A stretch of 64,000 nucleotides of DNA from Capsicum annuum (GCF_002878395.1 NW_025860786.1:500689-564688); one strand, 5' to 3'; positions 35,287-47,229 are shown, numbered from the stretch's first letter. Numbers and translations are program-made. Notes: generated by a model not told the origin, from the letters alone.

Positions 35287-35971
35287 TTTAAAATGCTCCA
35301 TCTTTGAATAGTAAACTCTTGATACATTGAGAAAATTTCTTGAAATTAATTGTTCAAAAACTTTAAAATACCCGTTAGAGAGCATATATGGCCCAAACTA
35401 GATTCGGGAATATGAACCCAATGCAAATAAAAATTCTAGCCCCTCATTTGTGGCAACTTGCGAAATATAAATAAATTATTTTTTAGATTTGGTCTTTTGT
35501 TTCCTTCGTTCCTTCATAGATCTATGAATGGAGTTTGTATTATTAAAAAAGGAGGAACTTATGGAAGAAATAGATATGAGGTTAACTGTGTTCTCCTTTT
35601 CTATCTTAACAAATTAAAAAAAAAGATTCCTTTTGTTTGTTAACTTTATAGTGCGGAATTGTGTTTCTAGGAAAAGGTGTAATAATTTAACTTCTAGAGG
35701 GAATTGTTGTCATCGGCTTTCTGATAGCCAAATAAACCATTGAGGTGAAGGTTTTTGTCCTGCATTCTTCTTTTATTTGTGAAAGGATAGTAATGGTATT
35801 TTTAATGAAACTAGGCTATACAAAAGTAATGAGCCTTTTATACCAAGGGTTAGTGATAAAATTAACGAAAGATATGGTACTATTTTTTCTTTCATCTTCT
35901 CTGAAGGTTTTGTTACTTTTCCTTTTTAAGAATAATTATTTAAAAATTAAATGAATCTATTAGATTAATAG
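35287..35971 (+). other. Leader of the Ty1/copia element, first part
   Basis: No retroelement motif. An ATG at about 35390 opens 23 codons and then stops. The leader is cut at 35971 by a nested LTR and resumes at 39866. Confidence 0.5.
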
Positions 35972-36482
35972 TGTAATGCCCCGCAAAGTCCTCTTCCAGT
36001 CTGAGACTTAGAGCTTATTTAGTAAAGAGGAAATTCGAGTCTAAAAGTTTCAAAAATATCTTCTCAAGTTTGAAATACTTTGAATCATATGGAATTTCCC
36101 TAATTTCTACTTTTTCCCATGTAAAGCATTGAATAAGTTTTCTATCGATATCAAATTCACCCAAATTGGACACTCGGATTAAAAGTTAAAGCCATTTTAG
36201 TGAGACTGTGTGTCACCGGGCCTCCTGGCGCACCAGGAGCTTACCAAAATGGCAATTGTCAAATTCCAGTAGACCTCCATAATTCCATCACGTCGCAGTG
36301 AAGTTCCAATTCGCAATTAAGGTGGCAAAGTGATTGCCACTGTATCGCGTCGTCTTGCTATTTCCCAATTGTCCAAATTCCAGTGGGCTGACGCAATTAT
36401 GGCGCATCGCGCCAGCATGAAAAATAGGGATTTTTTAGTTAAATTTACAAGGGATTTTTGATCTTTTCCTTTTCACCCAACT

Positions 36483-36493
36483 TCTATAAATAC
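36483..36493 (+). promoter_or_regulatory. Candidate LTR TATA box
   Basis: ctataaatacc lies about 510 bases into the LTR, just after a GC-rich, dyad-rich block (36210-36420) and before a leader-like attagggtttct. This is the expected U3/R layout. Confidence 0.65.
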
Positions 36494-38659
36494 CCACTTA
36501 AGGGATGTAAGCCTCATTTTCTCTCCTTCTACCAAGAAAAAAATTAGGGTTTCTAAATCAAATCACCCTTTCCTTCTTCAAGCAAAATCAAGAGAAATGA
36601 AGAGAAAAATAAAGGATACTTCCAAGAGCATTCAAGAAAAGATTTTCCCCAAGGTATGCGGATATTGATTCTTGGATACCTTTCATCCAAGAACCTCAAG
36701 TAACCCTTTTCTAAATCTCAAAGGTTTATGTTTATGAATTTTAATGATCCTTGTGAGTTGAAATTAATGTTCTTGCTATGATTGAGTTGTGATTCATGTT
36801 TTTCTACAAGATTATCAGTCCTTAGCCTTAGTATGTGGTATTTGTGTGGTAAATGGATTATGTACTTGTTTTTTATGTTGAACGATCTCCAAGATAGAAT
36901 ATTTATGCGGTTTTGTATGAATCTATGGTATTATATGAGTAGGAAACATATAAATTTGGTTGTTCATGATGAGTAATTGGGTTATTATACCTATGCCTAT
37001 GTTGTGCATGTAGGGTGTTTGATAAAATATCTAAGAGGCTAGAAATCATGTATTGTAGTTAAATTGTGACCTAAATAACAAATGTATGCTACACCCTTAT
37101 GAAAATAATGTATTATATGATATTGTTATTTGTTATGGTTGTTGATTAAATGTTCACGAAGTTAGGTTGATGGACGTATGGCATGTTGTTATATGTACTT
37201 CTCTTCATGTGTAAGACTTGAGAACTATATGTACCATGAAATTTCCAATTAGGTGTAAACTTATGAATGCCTAGTGTTTGATGAAATGCCCTAGTGAATG
37301 AGTTGTACCATGATAGTATGAAATCCCCAAGTAAGTGTGAACCCGTGCAAGTCTAGTGTTTGTTGAAGGACCATAGTGAACAAGTGGAGATGTGATAGTA
37401 GTAATTTCCCCAATTATATGCCCTTTGATACATGCTATGTATCTAGTACATACCAAGTGCTTGATGAATAAGTTGTGATGTAATAGTAGGAAGTCTCCTC
37501 TAAATCATTTGATGTCCAACTGCATGTTAAGACCGATATAGGTGTGGAGTACTTGATTTAAGACCTTGTTGAATGAAGTATGATCTAGTAGTATGTTTTC
37601 TCCAATTCTATTATATGCTTATGATTTTGAAATGCTTAAAGTGACCCATTAGTGATTATGATGACAAATAGATATTGGAGATCCTTAAATGCTTGAAGAG
37701 ATGCCTTAATAATTGTGACTATGAATGAATGATTGTGATGATGAATGAATGATTATGGTGGAGGAATCAATGATTGTGGTGATGACTAGTGAAAGAATGA
37801 TTATGTTTTACTTTTATGTTATCAAGTCCTGAGGGTATTTATACTGGACAATTTAGCTACTCTCTTGAGCCCATGTCACTTTCTCAATAATTCCAGTCAA
37901 GCCATGACTCTCATAAATCAGTGAACTACATAACTCTATATCCTCAGACAGTTACAGAACTTGAGAAATCTTAGTTATCTTGGTAGTCTTGGTATCACTA
38001 GTAATCTAGCCTTAGTGTTGTACTCAACTCAAATCTTGTAGTATTCCATTGTTCAGTTCTTGCCTCGATAGTGATCGAGTTATCTATTTAATTCTGTATC
38101 ACCAGGCAGATACCATGATTTGATAGTATTCCATCAGATACAACACTATGTGAATTCAGTTTAACTCAGTCGGATCATTTGAGAAATGTGCTCAGTGTTA
38201 GATTTAGCTCAGTTTGTGTTTAGTTGAGAATCAATTCTGAGTCTTTCAATTGGGAGTAGAAACTAGCATCGAGCGAGTTCAGGGATGGTAGCCCCCCATC
38301 AGAGAGGCTGAGTTATTTGGAACAATCCTTGAACTCCAGAACTACGTAGCCAGTGCAGGATGCAGCAGTCCCCATTAGTAGAGGCTGTCACCTATGGGAG
38401 GTTTGACTATTATGTTGTATTAGGCTGACTTCCTGCGAGGGTCATCCCATTAGAGAGGCTTGACCAGAGAGGTCTTTACCCATTGCACGGTATTGACACC
38501 CTTCCATCTAGGGTCATAAGTTGGACCCCACCTATGGTAGGTTGAGGTATGTCTGTTAAGTAACTACTTCCCACAGTTGTAGTTCTAGTATCAATCTTTA
38601 GAATTTAGGACTATGAGGTATAGTCGTATATCTCAGTGAAAAACTCATACAGTTCCCTT

Positions 38660-39060
38660 GATTCATGGGCCATCCCATTAGATAGGCTTGGTCTCATATA
38701 CAGATAATTATTATCATATCTAGAGATCTCCCATCAGATAGGCTTGATCTCAAACTTATATGCTGTTGAGTATTCTTGTTATCATATCCAGAGATCTCCC
38801 GCCAAATAGGCTTGATCTAACCTAATATGCTATTGAGTATTCTTGTTATTATATCCAGAGATCTTCTGCTAAATAGGCTGGATCTCAGACTCATATGCTG
38901 TTGAGTATTCTTGTAATCATATCCAGAGATCTCCCATTAGATAGGCTTGATCTCAGTCCCATATTATGATAAGTATTCTTGTTATTCGATTTAGAGATCA
39001 TCCATCAGATAGGATTGATCTCAGTCACAGATTCTGTTGAGTATTCTTATTGTCAGATTT
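38660..39060 (+). repeat. 67-68-bp tandem array inside the solo LTR
   Basis: The word agagatc starts units at 38722, 38790, 38857, 38925 and 38993, with spacings 68, 67, 68 and 68. Each unit runs agagatctccc-atcagataggcttgatctc-...-tgttgagtattcttgttatc. A partial unit precedes 38722. Confidence 0.9.
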
Positions 39061-39865
39061 GGTCCTGATCCTTTTCTTATCATTGATAATATATTTTGGA
39101 ATCATCCATCAGAGAGGTTTATTTTTGACCCAGTTAGTTGAGAGAAGTAAGCTCAGAATTCGGTCATTGATGTTAGTATATCCTTTTAATAAGTTATAAG
39201 TATCAGATTATCCAGTGATTTAGTATCTCAGTGTTAGTAGTGAGTTCAGATTACAGTAACATGGTATTAGAGTTTTTGTGTCTAGAATTATGATGCTTGT
39301 GACTATGGCTTATGCATTCATTTATGTGTACTCGTTCATTACTTTCATGATTATTTCAGCTTAGTAGTTGTTCATGCATGAGCCCTTGCATTTAGCCTTA
39401 ACTTATCTGCATACTTAATATATTCCTGTACTGACGTATTCGTGCTATGGTGTTTTATTTGGCACCATAGGTTCGGAGGCACAGGATCAAAAGTATCCTC
39501 AACAGTACAGTACCAGTTAGCAGTAGTAGCAGTGAGTCCTCTTCTTTTGAGGACGAATCTCAATTTACTATTACTGCATCAGATTTTATTTATTTTCAAT
39601 TGATAGAGTTAGTTGGGGATATGTCCCATCAACTCCACAGTTCAGATAGTTTAGAGGCTTTTCAGAAGGATGTTGATGCATTAGTGTTTATAGTTTTAGT
39701 TTGAGTATATATAGATGTGTTGAACCTTATGGCCAGTTTCTGTATTTATCTATGATATTATGCAGTATACAGATATGGATATCAGTAAAGGGTTAGCTTG
39801 TGGTCCCTCGGGGTCACAAGAACCATGTGATGACTAAAGCGGTAGTCAAGGGTCATTACAAATAG

Positions 39866-40738
39866 TGGAAATGAATAATTATTTTTTTTTAATATTAACT
39901 TTTGTCATTATTCATTAAAGTGGATTAAATAAGTGTATAAATTAGACTTATTAAAATTCTTGTCTAAATAGTTCCTAAATATTTCATAAACAGATTGTCT
40001 TCTATGATAAATTGTGATATAAGTTGCCGTAATGAATGATATAACCATTCTTAATGTTTCTTAGTTCCTATTTCAGACATGGCTGATCGAGGACAAACTC
40101 AAATTACTCCAAATGAAAGTTCAGTTGTCGAGTAAAGAAACAAAGTGGAAGAGCACGTCACCAAGGGTATATTTCCGAGGTTGTGATATCATACGAAATG
40201 ACGTCCCTAGGGCAACACAAAATCTATTAAGGAATAAAAGGGCTATACGAAGGGAAAGAGAAAAAAACTGAAAGAGTTCAAGTCTTTTAAGATGTCATCT
40301 AACATTAGTGTTGCTAGTTTTATACACATGTTTGGAATAAAACGTGTATAACTAAAAAATTATGCAGAAATCTCGAATTGGGAAGTATTAGCTATTTTAG
40401 AAAATTCTCTTTGGGTGTACGTAAGTCATCTAGAATATTTGTGGAATGACTTTTATTTTTGGATTGACTTGAAACATGAAGTTATTTATTAACTTTATAT
40501 TATATATATATGAAGTTGTTTATCTCTTTTTAGGTAAATTTCATTCATTTATTTGAGTTTTGAACGACTTAATTAAAAGCTATCATCGTAATACACATTA
40601 AGAAATTAATTTCTACTTTTGATCAAGTGTTTAGTTAGTATATGATGATTGGATTCTTAAGAGTCCTTTCAATTTTACACTAAACATAAAACCTTTAGGT
40701 GAAATGATTTTCTTAAATGTGTAATTTTTCATGTATCA
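39866..40738 (+). other. Leader of the Ty1/copia element, second part
   Basis: No retroelement motif. A short frame at 40080 (MADRGQTQITPNESSVVE) is preceded by a splice-acceptor-like tttcctatttcag-type sequence and ends at a stop; it may be a fragment of captured sequence or chance. A TA run occurs at 40499-40511. Confidence 0.35.
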
Positions 40739-41640
40739 TTGATAACACACTTGCGTAATTGTCTCTTAATAACAAACAAGGCATCAAAAAGCATAATTGC
40801 TGACTTGAACAAAGGAGAAAAACTAAATGAAGACAACTATGACGTTTGGAGTCATAAGATATGGTATGTATTGGAAGAGAAAAATGCTCTTGAAGGTATT
40901 AACCATGTCTTAAGTGTACCAGAAGAGGGCAATACTGCTCAACACAGAAGAGACCTTGAAGCTTATAAGGCTTGAAAAAGGGTTGATTCTGTTACATGTG
41001 GAATCATTGTAAGTTCTATGGTTGATGACCTCATACATGAGTGTGAGGAATTTCCTACTGCCAATGCCATCTGGACACACTTGAGAGGAACATATGGGGG
41101 TACTTTTGTGACCCGCCTTAGATAACTAACTATTAAGTTTGACACTTACAAGAAGCGTCATGATCAGAATTTCAAACAACACCTTAGGGTGAGGTCGAAT
41201 ATGATAGCTTAACTCAAAGTGGTAGTCACATTCTTTCAGATAAGTAGCAGGTTCAAGCAGTGATCTGATCTCTTCCTAATATTTGGAAACACTTGAAGGT
41301 CAACTTAACCCACAATGACAACATAAAAACTTTTTTTGATATTGCTCGTCATGTTGAACTTGAAGATGAGTGGCTTGGTGCTGCTAAAGCTAATTCTAAT
41401 GCCTTTATGGCATAATCAAGTGGTAATAACTCTTCAGGATTCAAGCATAAGAAAAAGTGGAAAAAGAACGGGAAGGGTAAAGAGACCAAAGAAGGACCCT
41501 CTGAGGAAAAGAATAAGCCAAATTCAAAGAAGGGAAAATGGTTTTTCAAGAAGAAAGATAAGAGAAAAATAAAGTACTACAATTGCCAAAATCTGGGGTA
41601 TTTTACTCGTAAATGTCCTACGCAAAAAAAGGTAGCATTT
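40739..41640 (+). pseudogene. Ty1/copia gag remnant with damaged zinc knuckle
   Basis: The open part 40739-40975 holds KSIIADLNKGEKLNEDNYDVWSHKI and continues after a stop with a WTHLRGTYGG-like and LTIKFDTYKKR-like core, matching the UBN2-type copia gag. After a Lys-rich stretch the zinc knuckle is at 41578-41616: YNCQNLGYFTRKC. The family form is C-Y-N-C-x4-H-x4-C; here the first Cys is Tyr and the His is Tyr, so two of four zinc ligands are gone. Several stops precede it. It would form the particle and bind RNA in relatives. Confidence 0.88.
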
Positions 41641-42130
41641 CTAAATGCAACTATAAGTGCTACATATGTTTCTAGCACTGCATTATTAACTGAATCTTAT
41701 TTTATGTGCATTGTAGACTCAAGAGCCACTGACCATGCGAATCAAGATCGAGAAGCATTTGTGGAGTTCCATCAAGTTTCATCTGAATCAAGATAGATCT
41801 ATGTAGGAAATAATGCAAGACTTAAAGACAAAGGGATTGACACTTGCAAAGTAGATTTATGTGGAGGCCGGTATTTAATGTTACATGACGTCCTATATGC
41901 CCCAAAAATTTGACGAAACTTAGTATCTGTGTCTGTTCTTTTAGATTTTGGATTTCATTTGTTTTTTAGTCGTAATTGTGTAAGAATTACTTTAGATAAT
42001 ATTTTTTATGGTTTTGTACATCGTAATGATTACTTTATTATTTTAGATTGTAATCCTTCAACTTATGACTATTATGTTGACTGTTGTGTAATGTCATGTT
42101 ATTCTAGTAATAATGTTGTTAATATACTTA
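41641..42130 (+). pseudogene. Ty1/copia protease remnant, DSG changed to DSR
   Basis: The active-site segment reads VDSRATDHA at 41713-41739, where copia proteases have V-D-S-G-A-T-D-H. The catalytic Asp is kept, but the following Gly is Arg. Downstream YVGNNARLKDKGI and MLHDVLYAPKI are the usual later protease landmarks, and the open stretch 41929-42135 continues toward the integrase. Stops at about 41796 and 41912 break it. Confidence 0.85.
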
Positions 42131-43130
42131 CATGACATGCTAGATTGGATCACATAGGGCAAGATCAAATAAATAGATTGACAAAGAAAGGACATTTAGG
42201 TCCTTTCTCCAAAATTGAAATGCAAACTTGTGAAAATTATCTTGATGGAAAGATTACACGTAAACCATTTGGGAAGGCTAAAAGAGTCGAATTCCCATTA
42301 TAATTAATCCATTCTGATATATGTGGTCCAATGAATGTGAAGGCAAGGACTGGTGCTTCATATTTTATTACATTCATTGATGATTTCACGCACTTTGGTC
42401 ATGTCTATTTGATATCTCATAAATCAGAAGCACTTGAATGCTTCAAAATATATATGAATGAAGTTGAGAATCAATTAGATAAAAGTATAAAAACATTAAG
42501 AACCGATAGATGTCGTGAATATTTGTCAAAATAGTTTGAAGAATAGTGTATTGAAAAACGCATTATCAGACAATTAACTACTCCTTATGCATCTCAACAA
42601 AATGGTGTAGTCGCAAGAAAGAATGGGACATTATTAGATATGACAAGGTCCATGATGGCGCAGGCAAATTTACCAATTTCTTTCTGGGGATATGAATTAT
42701 TAACTGTGGCCTACATATTGAACAAAGTGCCTTCTAAATCAGTATCTTCTACTCCTTATGAACTAGGACTGCTAATAAACCAAACTTAAATGATCTATGA
42801 CCTTGGGATTGTGTTGCATATATTAAAGATTATTTTGGTAAGTTTGAAAAACTAAGTTCAATAGGAAAGAAATGTATCTTGATAAGATACTCAAAAAACT
42901 CCAAACAATATGTGTTCATTGGTAAATTAGAAGATGGAAGTACTACTGAAATTGAATCACAAAATATCACATTTTTAGAAAATAATTTTTCAACAAGGAA
43001 TGAAATAAAAGAAAATGAGCCTCTTTACGAAATGTTGAATTCAAATGATCAAATAATGTCACAGGATATACTTAATATTTCAATTTATCAAGAAATAATT
43101 CTTGGTCCAAGTGGGAGTTGTTAATCCCAA
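42131..43130 (+). pseudogene. Ty1/copia integrase remnant, catalytic Glu lost
   Basis: A HARLDHIGQDQINRL zinc-binding lead (about 42137) is followed by the core. The first catalytic Asp is in HSDICGPM (codon at 42316), the second in LRTDRCRE (codon at 42505), and the third site reads QNGVVARKNG, where relatives have G-V-A-E-R-R-N; the Glu position is Ala at 42613-42615. The rest continues TRSMMAQANLPISFWGYELL and a CFVHIKRSD-like stretch. Stops occur at about 42301, 42532 and 42547. Cannot be active. Confidence 0.88.
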
Positions 43131-43179
43131 AATCCTAGTGAGGAATTTGAACTTCAATTATGTAACAGTACCATAAAAA

Positions 43180-44340
43180 ATGCCTAAACAATCTTATGAG
43201 ATTGAGAATTGTGTTTTTCTGGTATCTCCTATAGAATTGGATGAACCTAATTCTGTGATTGAGGCTTTATCCAGTCCTAAAAAAGATGAATTGATAAAAA
43301 TAATGAAAGAAGAATTAGAGTCCATCAAAACTAATAAAGTCTGGGATCTAGTTGACCTTTGTTCTGGGCGTAAAGCTATTGGGAACAAATGGATTCCCAA
43401 AGTTGAACGCAAATCAGATGGGTCAATAGAAAGGCACATAGCACGATTGGTGGTAAAAGATTTTTCTCAAGAAAATGGAATAGATTATGAGGAAACTTTT
43501 TCACCAGTTGTGAAATTTACCTCAATTCGATTGCTTTTAGCTATAGTTGCACGTTTAGATTTAGAACTATATCAAATGGACGTGAAGACCTCTTTTCTCA
43601 ATGGATAACTAATTGAGGAAAAATATATGGAACAACCTATAAGTTTCGTTGTTAAAAAATAAGAAAAGAAGGTTTGTAAATTAAATAAATCAATATATGG
43701 ACTTAAGCTGTCTTCAAGGAAGTGGTACCTGAGATTTTATAAGGAATTTATTTCATTTATTTTCAACATGATCAATGAAGATGACTGCATCTATGTGAAA
43801 AAAGTCCAATGAAATATTTGTGATTCTTTCGATTTACTTGGATGATATTTTATTAGCTGAAAATAATTTAGAGTATGTAAAAATTGTTAAGTCATAGCTA
43901 TCAAAGTCATTTGAAATGAAAGATATGGGTGAAGCAGACTATATATTGGGTGTTAAAATACAAGGAGACCATTCTAGGAAAATTTTGAGTATATCTCAAG
44001 AAACATATAATGAAAATTTTGGAACATTTTTGAATGACTAGTTACAAATCCATAGATACTCCTATAGCAAGAGGTGAAACTTTAATTCTGGAAATGTATC
44101 CAAATACTGAAAAAGAAAAAGAAGACATGTCTCGAGTACCATATTCCAGTGCAGTTGGGAACTTGATGTACGCTATGATGTGTACTCGTCCAGACATTTG
44201 TTATGTTGTAGGTCTAGTTAGCAGATATCAATCTAATCCAGGAAGAGATCATTGGCAAGCAGTAAAGAGAATTTTTCAGTACCTGAAGGGAACTTCTGAT
44301 TATTCGTTATGCTATAGTGGATCTGATTTTTCATAAGAGG
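43180..44340 (+). pseudogene. Ty1/copia reverse transcriptase remnant with YLDD box
   Basis: The open part 43180-43608 begins after a short spacer and has NKVWDLVDL, IGNKWIPKVERKSDGSIERH, ARLVVKDFSQENGIDYEETF and LYQMDVKTSFLNG, the N-terminal RT motifs; it ends at a stop. After frameshifts, YLDDILLAENN follows, with YLDD at 43835-43846 (usual form Y-V-D-D). At 44034-44336 MMCTRPDICYVVGLVSRYQSN and HWQAVKRIFQYLKGTSDYSL are the lead to RNase H. At least three frame breaks. Confidence 0.9.
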
Positions 44341-44791
44341 TTATATAGATGTTGATTGGGTAGGTGACCGGTATGATAGAAAATCAACTTCTAGTTATAC
44401 CTTCTTGGTAAATTATGGTGCAATTCGTGGAAAAGCAAGAAACAAACTTGCACAGCCCTGTCGACTATGGAATTCAAATTTTTGGCTTGTGCATCTGCTG
44501 TACAAGAAGTTATTTGGTTGAAGAGATTCTTTGAGCATTTGAACATCGCAAAGAATTCTAAGGTTCCCATGATTTTATATTGTGACAGACATATACGAAG
44601 GATCCTAAATATCACAGCAAGACCAAGCACATTGATATTAAGTGTAACTTTATAAGAGACATAGTAGCAAGTGGAGAAATAAATTTACAATATATTCCTA
44701 CACGAGAAATGATAGTTCATCCCTTAACTATGGAGACATCTAGAGACTTGTTTGAGAAATATGTTATGGCTCTAGGATTATGTAGGATATG
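44341..44791 (+). pseudogene. Ty1/copia RNase H remnant
   Basis: DVDWVGDRYDRKSTSSYT lies near 44352-44400, followed in another frame by STMEFKFLACASAVQEVIWLKRFFEHLN at about 44464-44545. Next come ILYCDRH (the active-site D in family form L-Y-C-D-S-Q) and DPKYHSKTKHIDIKCNFIRD-like wording, ending near MALGLCRI. The domain degrades the RNA strand in relatives. Frame changes and a short loss after ILYCD break it. Confidence 0.85.
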
Positions 44792-45800
44792 ATTATGTTT
44801 ATGTATTGTAGATGTCTTGATTATAATTATTATCAATATAAGAGTCTTGAATTTATGTTCAATCTCATATGCATGCAAAAATTTATTTTATTAATATAAT
44901 GTGTCGAACAAGTCATGAGATTGACTCTTTCACACGAGCAATCGCCTTTTATGTCAAGGAACGTGTAGAGAAAAGTTCCACCATAAGATAATGACTTGCT
45001 TTTTTCTAAAGCCAGATATGAGTTTCTCTAAAAATATGGATTTGAAGATTATTAAAGAAAAAAACTCAAGTTAGACATTAAAGAGATGTCCAGCCCTAGA
45101 TCTGTACGATGTTGAATGGATAAGAGAATAAGACACACACACAAATAGAAGGAGAGAACATCATAGCCCATGTTTTATACCACTTGTGCTTAGCGACCAA
45201 TGGGTTAATAGAATAATGAATCCCTGTTGCTTCATTGTGTGAAACCTCAAAGTTATTTTAACTTTACATTAAAGTACCCTTAGACCTTTAACTGTTTCTT
45301 GAAGTTTCGATAAGTTTTGCTACTTTAGCATGTTACTAATAGGCATGAGAGATTCAACACTACGGTCCATGTCTAAGAAAGTAGTTGATTGGAACAAATA
45401 GATTTGAGTAGAAAGGGAAGATGATTAAAATGAATATTTTAACTTGTTTACACAAGTCGGCTATTACACTAATCATATAAGAGTCAAGTATAATTGTATA
45501 TATAAAGTTAACCATGAACTCGAGTTCACCTATTGTGATATTTGTATCCTCATATTAGTAGATAAAACCTAAATTTGTATCCTCATATTAGTAGATAAAA
45601 CCTAAATAAAGTTAACCATGAACTCGAGTTCACCTATTGTGATATTTGTTTCCTCATATAAGATTCCTAAATGTAGCTTATAAAACCTTAAAGGTAAACC
45701 TCGTGATACTCACTGGTCACACGAACTATTTGTAGTATGAATTGGTGTCGTGTTGATGCAGTATTGGCTCGGTCTTATCCACTATGTGTGAAGTGAGACA
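44792..45800 (+). other. 3' untranslated part of the Ty1/copia element
   Basis: No coding motif. It contains a compound tandem duplication at 45504-45660 (see the separate entry) and ends in a short purine-rich aagtgagaca before the 3' LTR, a weak polypurine tract. Confidence 0.6.
45504..45660. repeat. Compound tandem duplication (104 bp and 33 bp)
   Basis: agttaaccatgaactcgag recurs with an offset of 104 bases (g at 45507 and 45611). Within the gap, tttgtatcctcatattag recurs 33 bases apart (45541 and 45574). Confidence 0.9.
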
Positions 45801-46191
45801 TGTTGGATTATGGGTCATAGGTCGCCCATGTGGATCGACTCGACCTTACCCAACCTGGTTCTTTAGTTTTAATAATCTAAAAAACAAATTTTATATAAAA
45901 GGGGGAAACACAAATTTCAAATAAAAAGGGAGAACAGTTACATAACCTTTACACCCCAAATATCCCTATATATTTGGACATTCTTCTGCCAAGAACGTAG
46001 CAGAGAGATTGAAGCAAAGAAAGGCAGAAAACCAAAATTAACAACACCAAAAAAATAATAACATTTAGTTTGTGATTCAATACTTTGTTTTCAAGAGATT
46101 CAAAGCAGACTTGGGGGCAGATCCTTTCGAATGCAAAATCAATTTCCGCTGCGAATTAAAGCTACACAGTTTTACTCCGAATTTTACTACA
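45801..46191 (+). repeat. 3' LTR of the Ty1/copia element
   Basis: It starts TGTTGGATTATGGGTCATAGG and ends attttactaca, followed by the TCCTA duplication. It carries about 31 bp absent from the 5' LTR. Confidence 0.92.
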
Positions 46192-46196
46192 TCCTA

Positions 46197-46495
46197 AATA
46201 CCTTAATTATTACATAAACATAATATTTGAATTCAAAGTATATTAAGTATTTTTTGAACATGCAAAAATAACAAATTTAGGTTATTTAGTTAATTATATA
46301 GTATTTTTCCCAAGCTAATGTGGAGATTAAAATAGTGCGGCGCACTAAAACTCTTGCTATGCATGAATTTTGAGAAAATACCGAACTACAATGATTTATT
46401 ATATGTAATCTTACCTTGTATTTCTGCAATTTACTGTTTTCACATCCTAATTATATAACAACAATTTTATCAGTTACTCCAAGATTTTGCAAAAA
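46197..46495. other. Unassigned AT-rich spacer
   Basis: No repeat or gene recognised. Confidence 0.4.
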
Positions 46496-47142
46496 TATGA
46501 CGACTAAAAAGTAACGGAGAAAGTGTGTAAACTTTGACATGAAAAAAGCACAACGCTAAAGAGAAAATTCCATGATAAAATCTCACCACTTTTGATAGAG
46601 ATTTTTCTTTTCCATCTCTGTGTGCAAAATATATACATTTCCTTCATGTAAAAAACTAATCTCTACAACCATACGAAGTCATACAAAAAGATTTATGTTC
46701 CCGACAGACTAAGAGAATGAAAACTTATGGAACAAATGTAATCAAGAAAAATTCTTCCAAAATATATCAATCCCATGAGGAAAAGGGTAAAAAGATTCGA
46801 TATATTGATTAACATCCAAAAGTATAACAGAAAAAAAGAGATAAATCAGACATATCAACTATAAATGACCTTCTATCATTTAAGATTGTATATATATATA
46901 TATATATATCTGTATATGTATGTATGTCTATATGTATATGTATATGTATGTATATATGTATATACATGTATATACATACATATACATACATATATATATG
47001 TATATGTATGTATATATGTATATACATATGCTAAAAAGATACATACATGTGGTGAGATTTTATCAAGGAATTCTTTCTTTAGCTTCGTGCTTTTTTTATG
47101 TCAAAGTTTACACACTTTCTCCTTTACTTTTTAGTTGTCATG
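46496..47142. repeat. Long inverted repeat around microsatellites (MITE-like)
   Basis: Left arm 46496-46590 and right arm 47049-47142 are complementary over about 95 bases with few differences; the shared core includes aaagtgtgtaaactttgacatg and its complement. The 458-base loop holds a TA/TATG microsatellite at about 46887-47030. The structure fits a non-autonomous inverted-repeat transposon or a hairpin locus. No target-site duplication could be fixed. Confidence 0.8.
46887..47030. repeat. TA/TATG microsatellite
   Basis: Alternating TA runs and tatgtatg words. The Tyr/Ile-rich open frames it produces on both strands are artefacts of the repeat. Confidence 0.93.
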
Positions 47143-47229
47143 TTTTTCTCTTGCAGAGTTAAATAATATAAACTTTGTTCAATGTTTGAAAATGTATTTT
47201 AAATCATATTGAAGAAAAGATACAGATTT

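Larger units (their letters stand above)
35967..39865 (+). mobile_element. Nested solo-LTR-like insertion with exact AATAG duplication
   Basis: 35972-39860 starts TGTAATGCCCCG and ends ggtcattaca, flanked on both sides by AATAG. It has no gag or pol. The start and end resemble the LTR at 51160-53658 (aatttccctaattt..., gcattgaataagttttc, and the terminal ggttagcttg...gaaccatgtga phrase), so it is an LTR of a chromodomain-type Ty3 element left after LTR-LTR recombination. At 3.9 kb it is 1.4 kb longer than that relative. Confidence 0.88.
34906..46196 (+). mobile_element. Ty1/copia element with exact TCCTA target-site duplication, nested host
   Basis: The element is 34911-46191, flanked by TCCTA at 34906-34910 and 46192-46196. 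It has LTRs of 359 and 391 bp, a primer-binding site after the 5' LTR, and on the plus strand gag, protease, integrase, RT and RNase H, the Ty1/copia order. A 3.9-kb foreign LTR sits in the leader at 35972-39860. Without that insert it is about 7.4 kb, long for copia because of an unusual leader of about 1.5 kb and a 1-kb 3' untranslated part. All frames are broken. Confidence 0.93.

Noticed and set aside
36782..36976. Open frame downstream of the solo-LTR TATA box
   Set aside because: Cys/Met/Leu-rich translation without motif in a long LTR leader; likely chance.
38660..39060. CRISPR-like array
   Set aside because: Units are contiguous 67-68-bp tandem repeats without unique spacers, in a plant LTR.
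46809..47162. Tyr/Ile-rich open frames on both strands
   Set aside because: They arise from translating the TA/TATG microsatellite; no gene signal.
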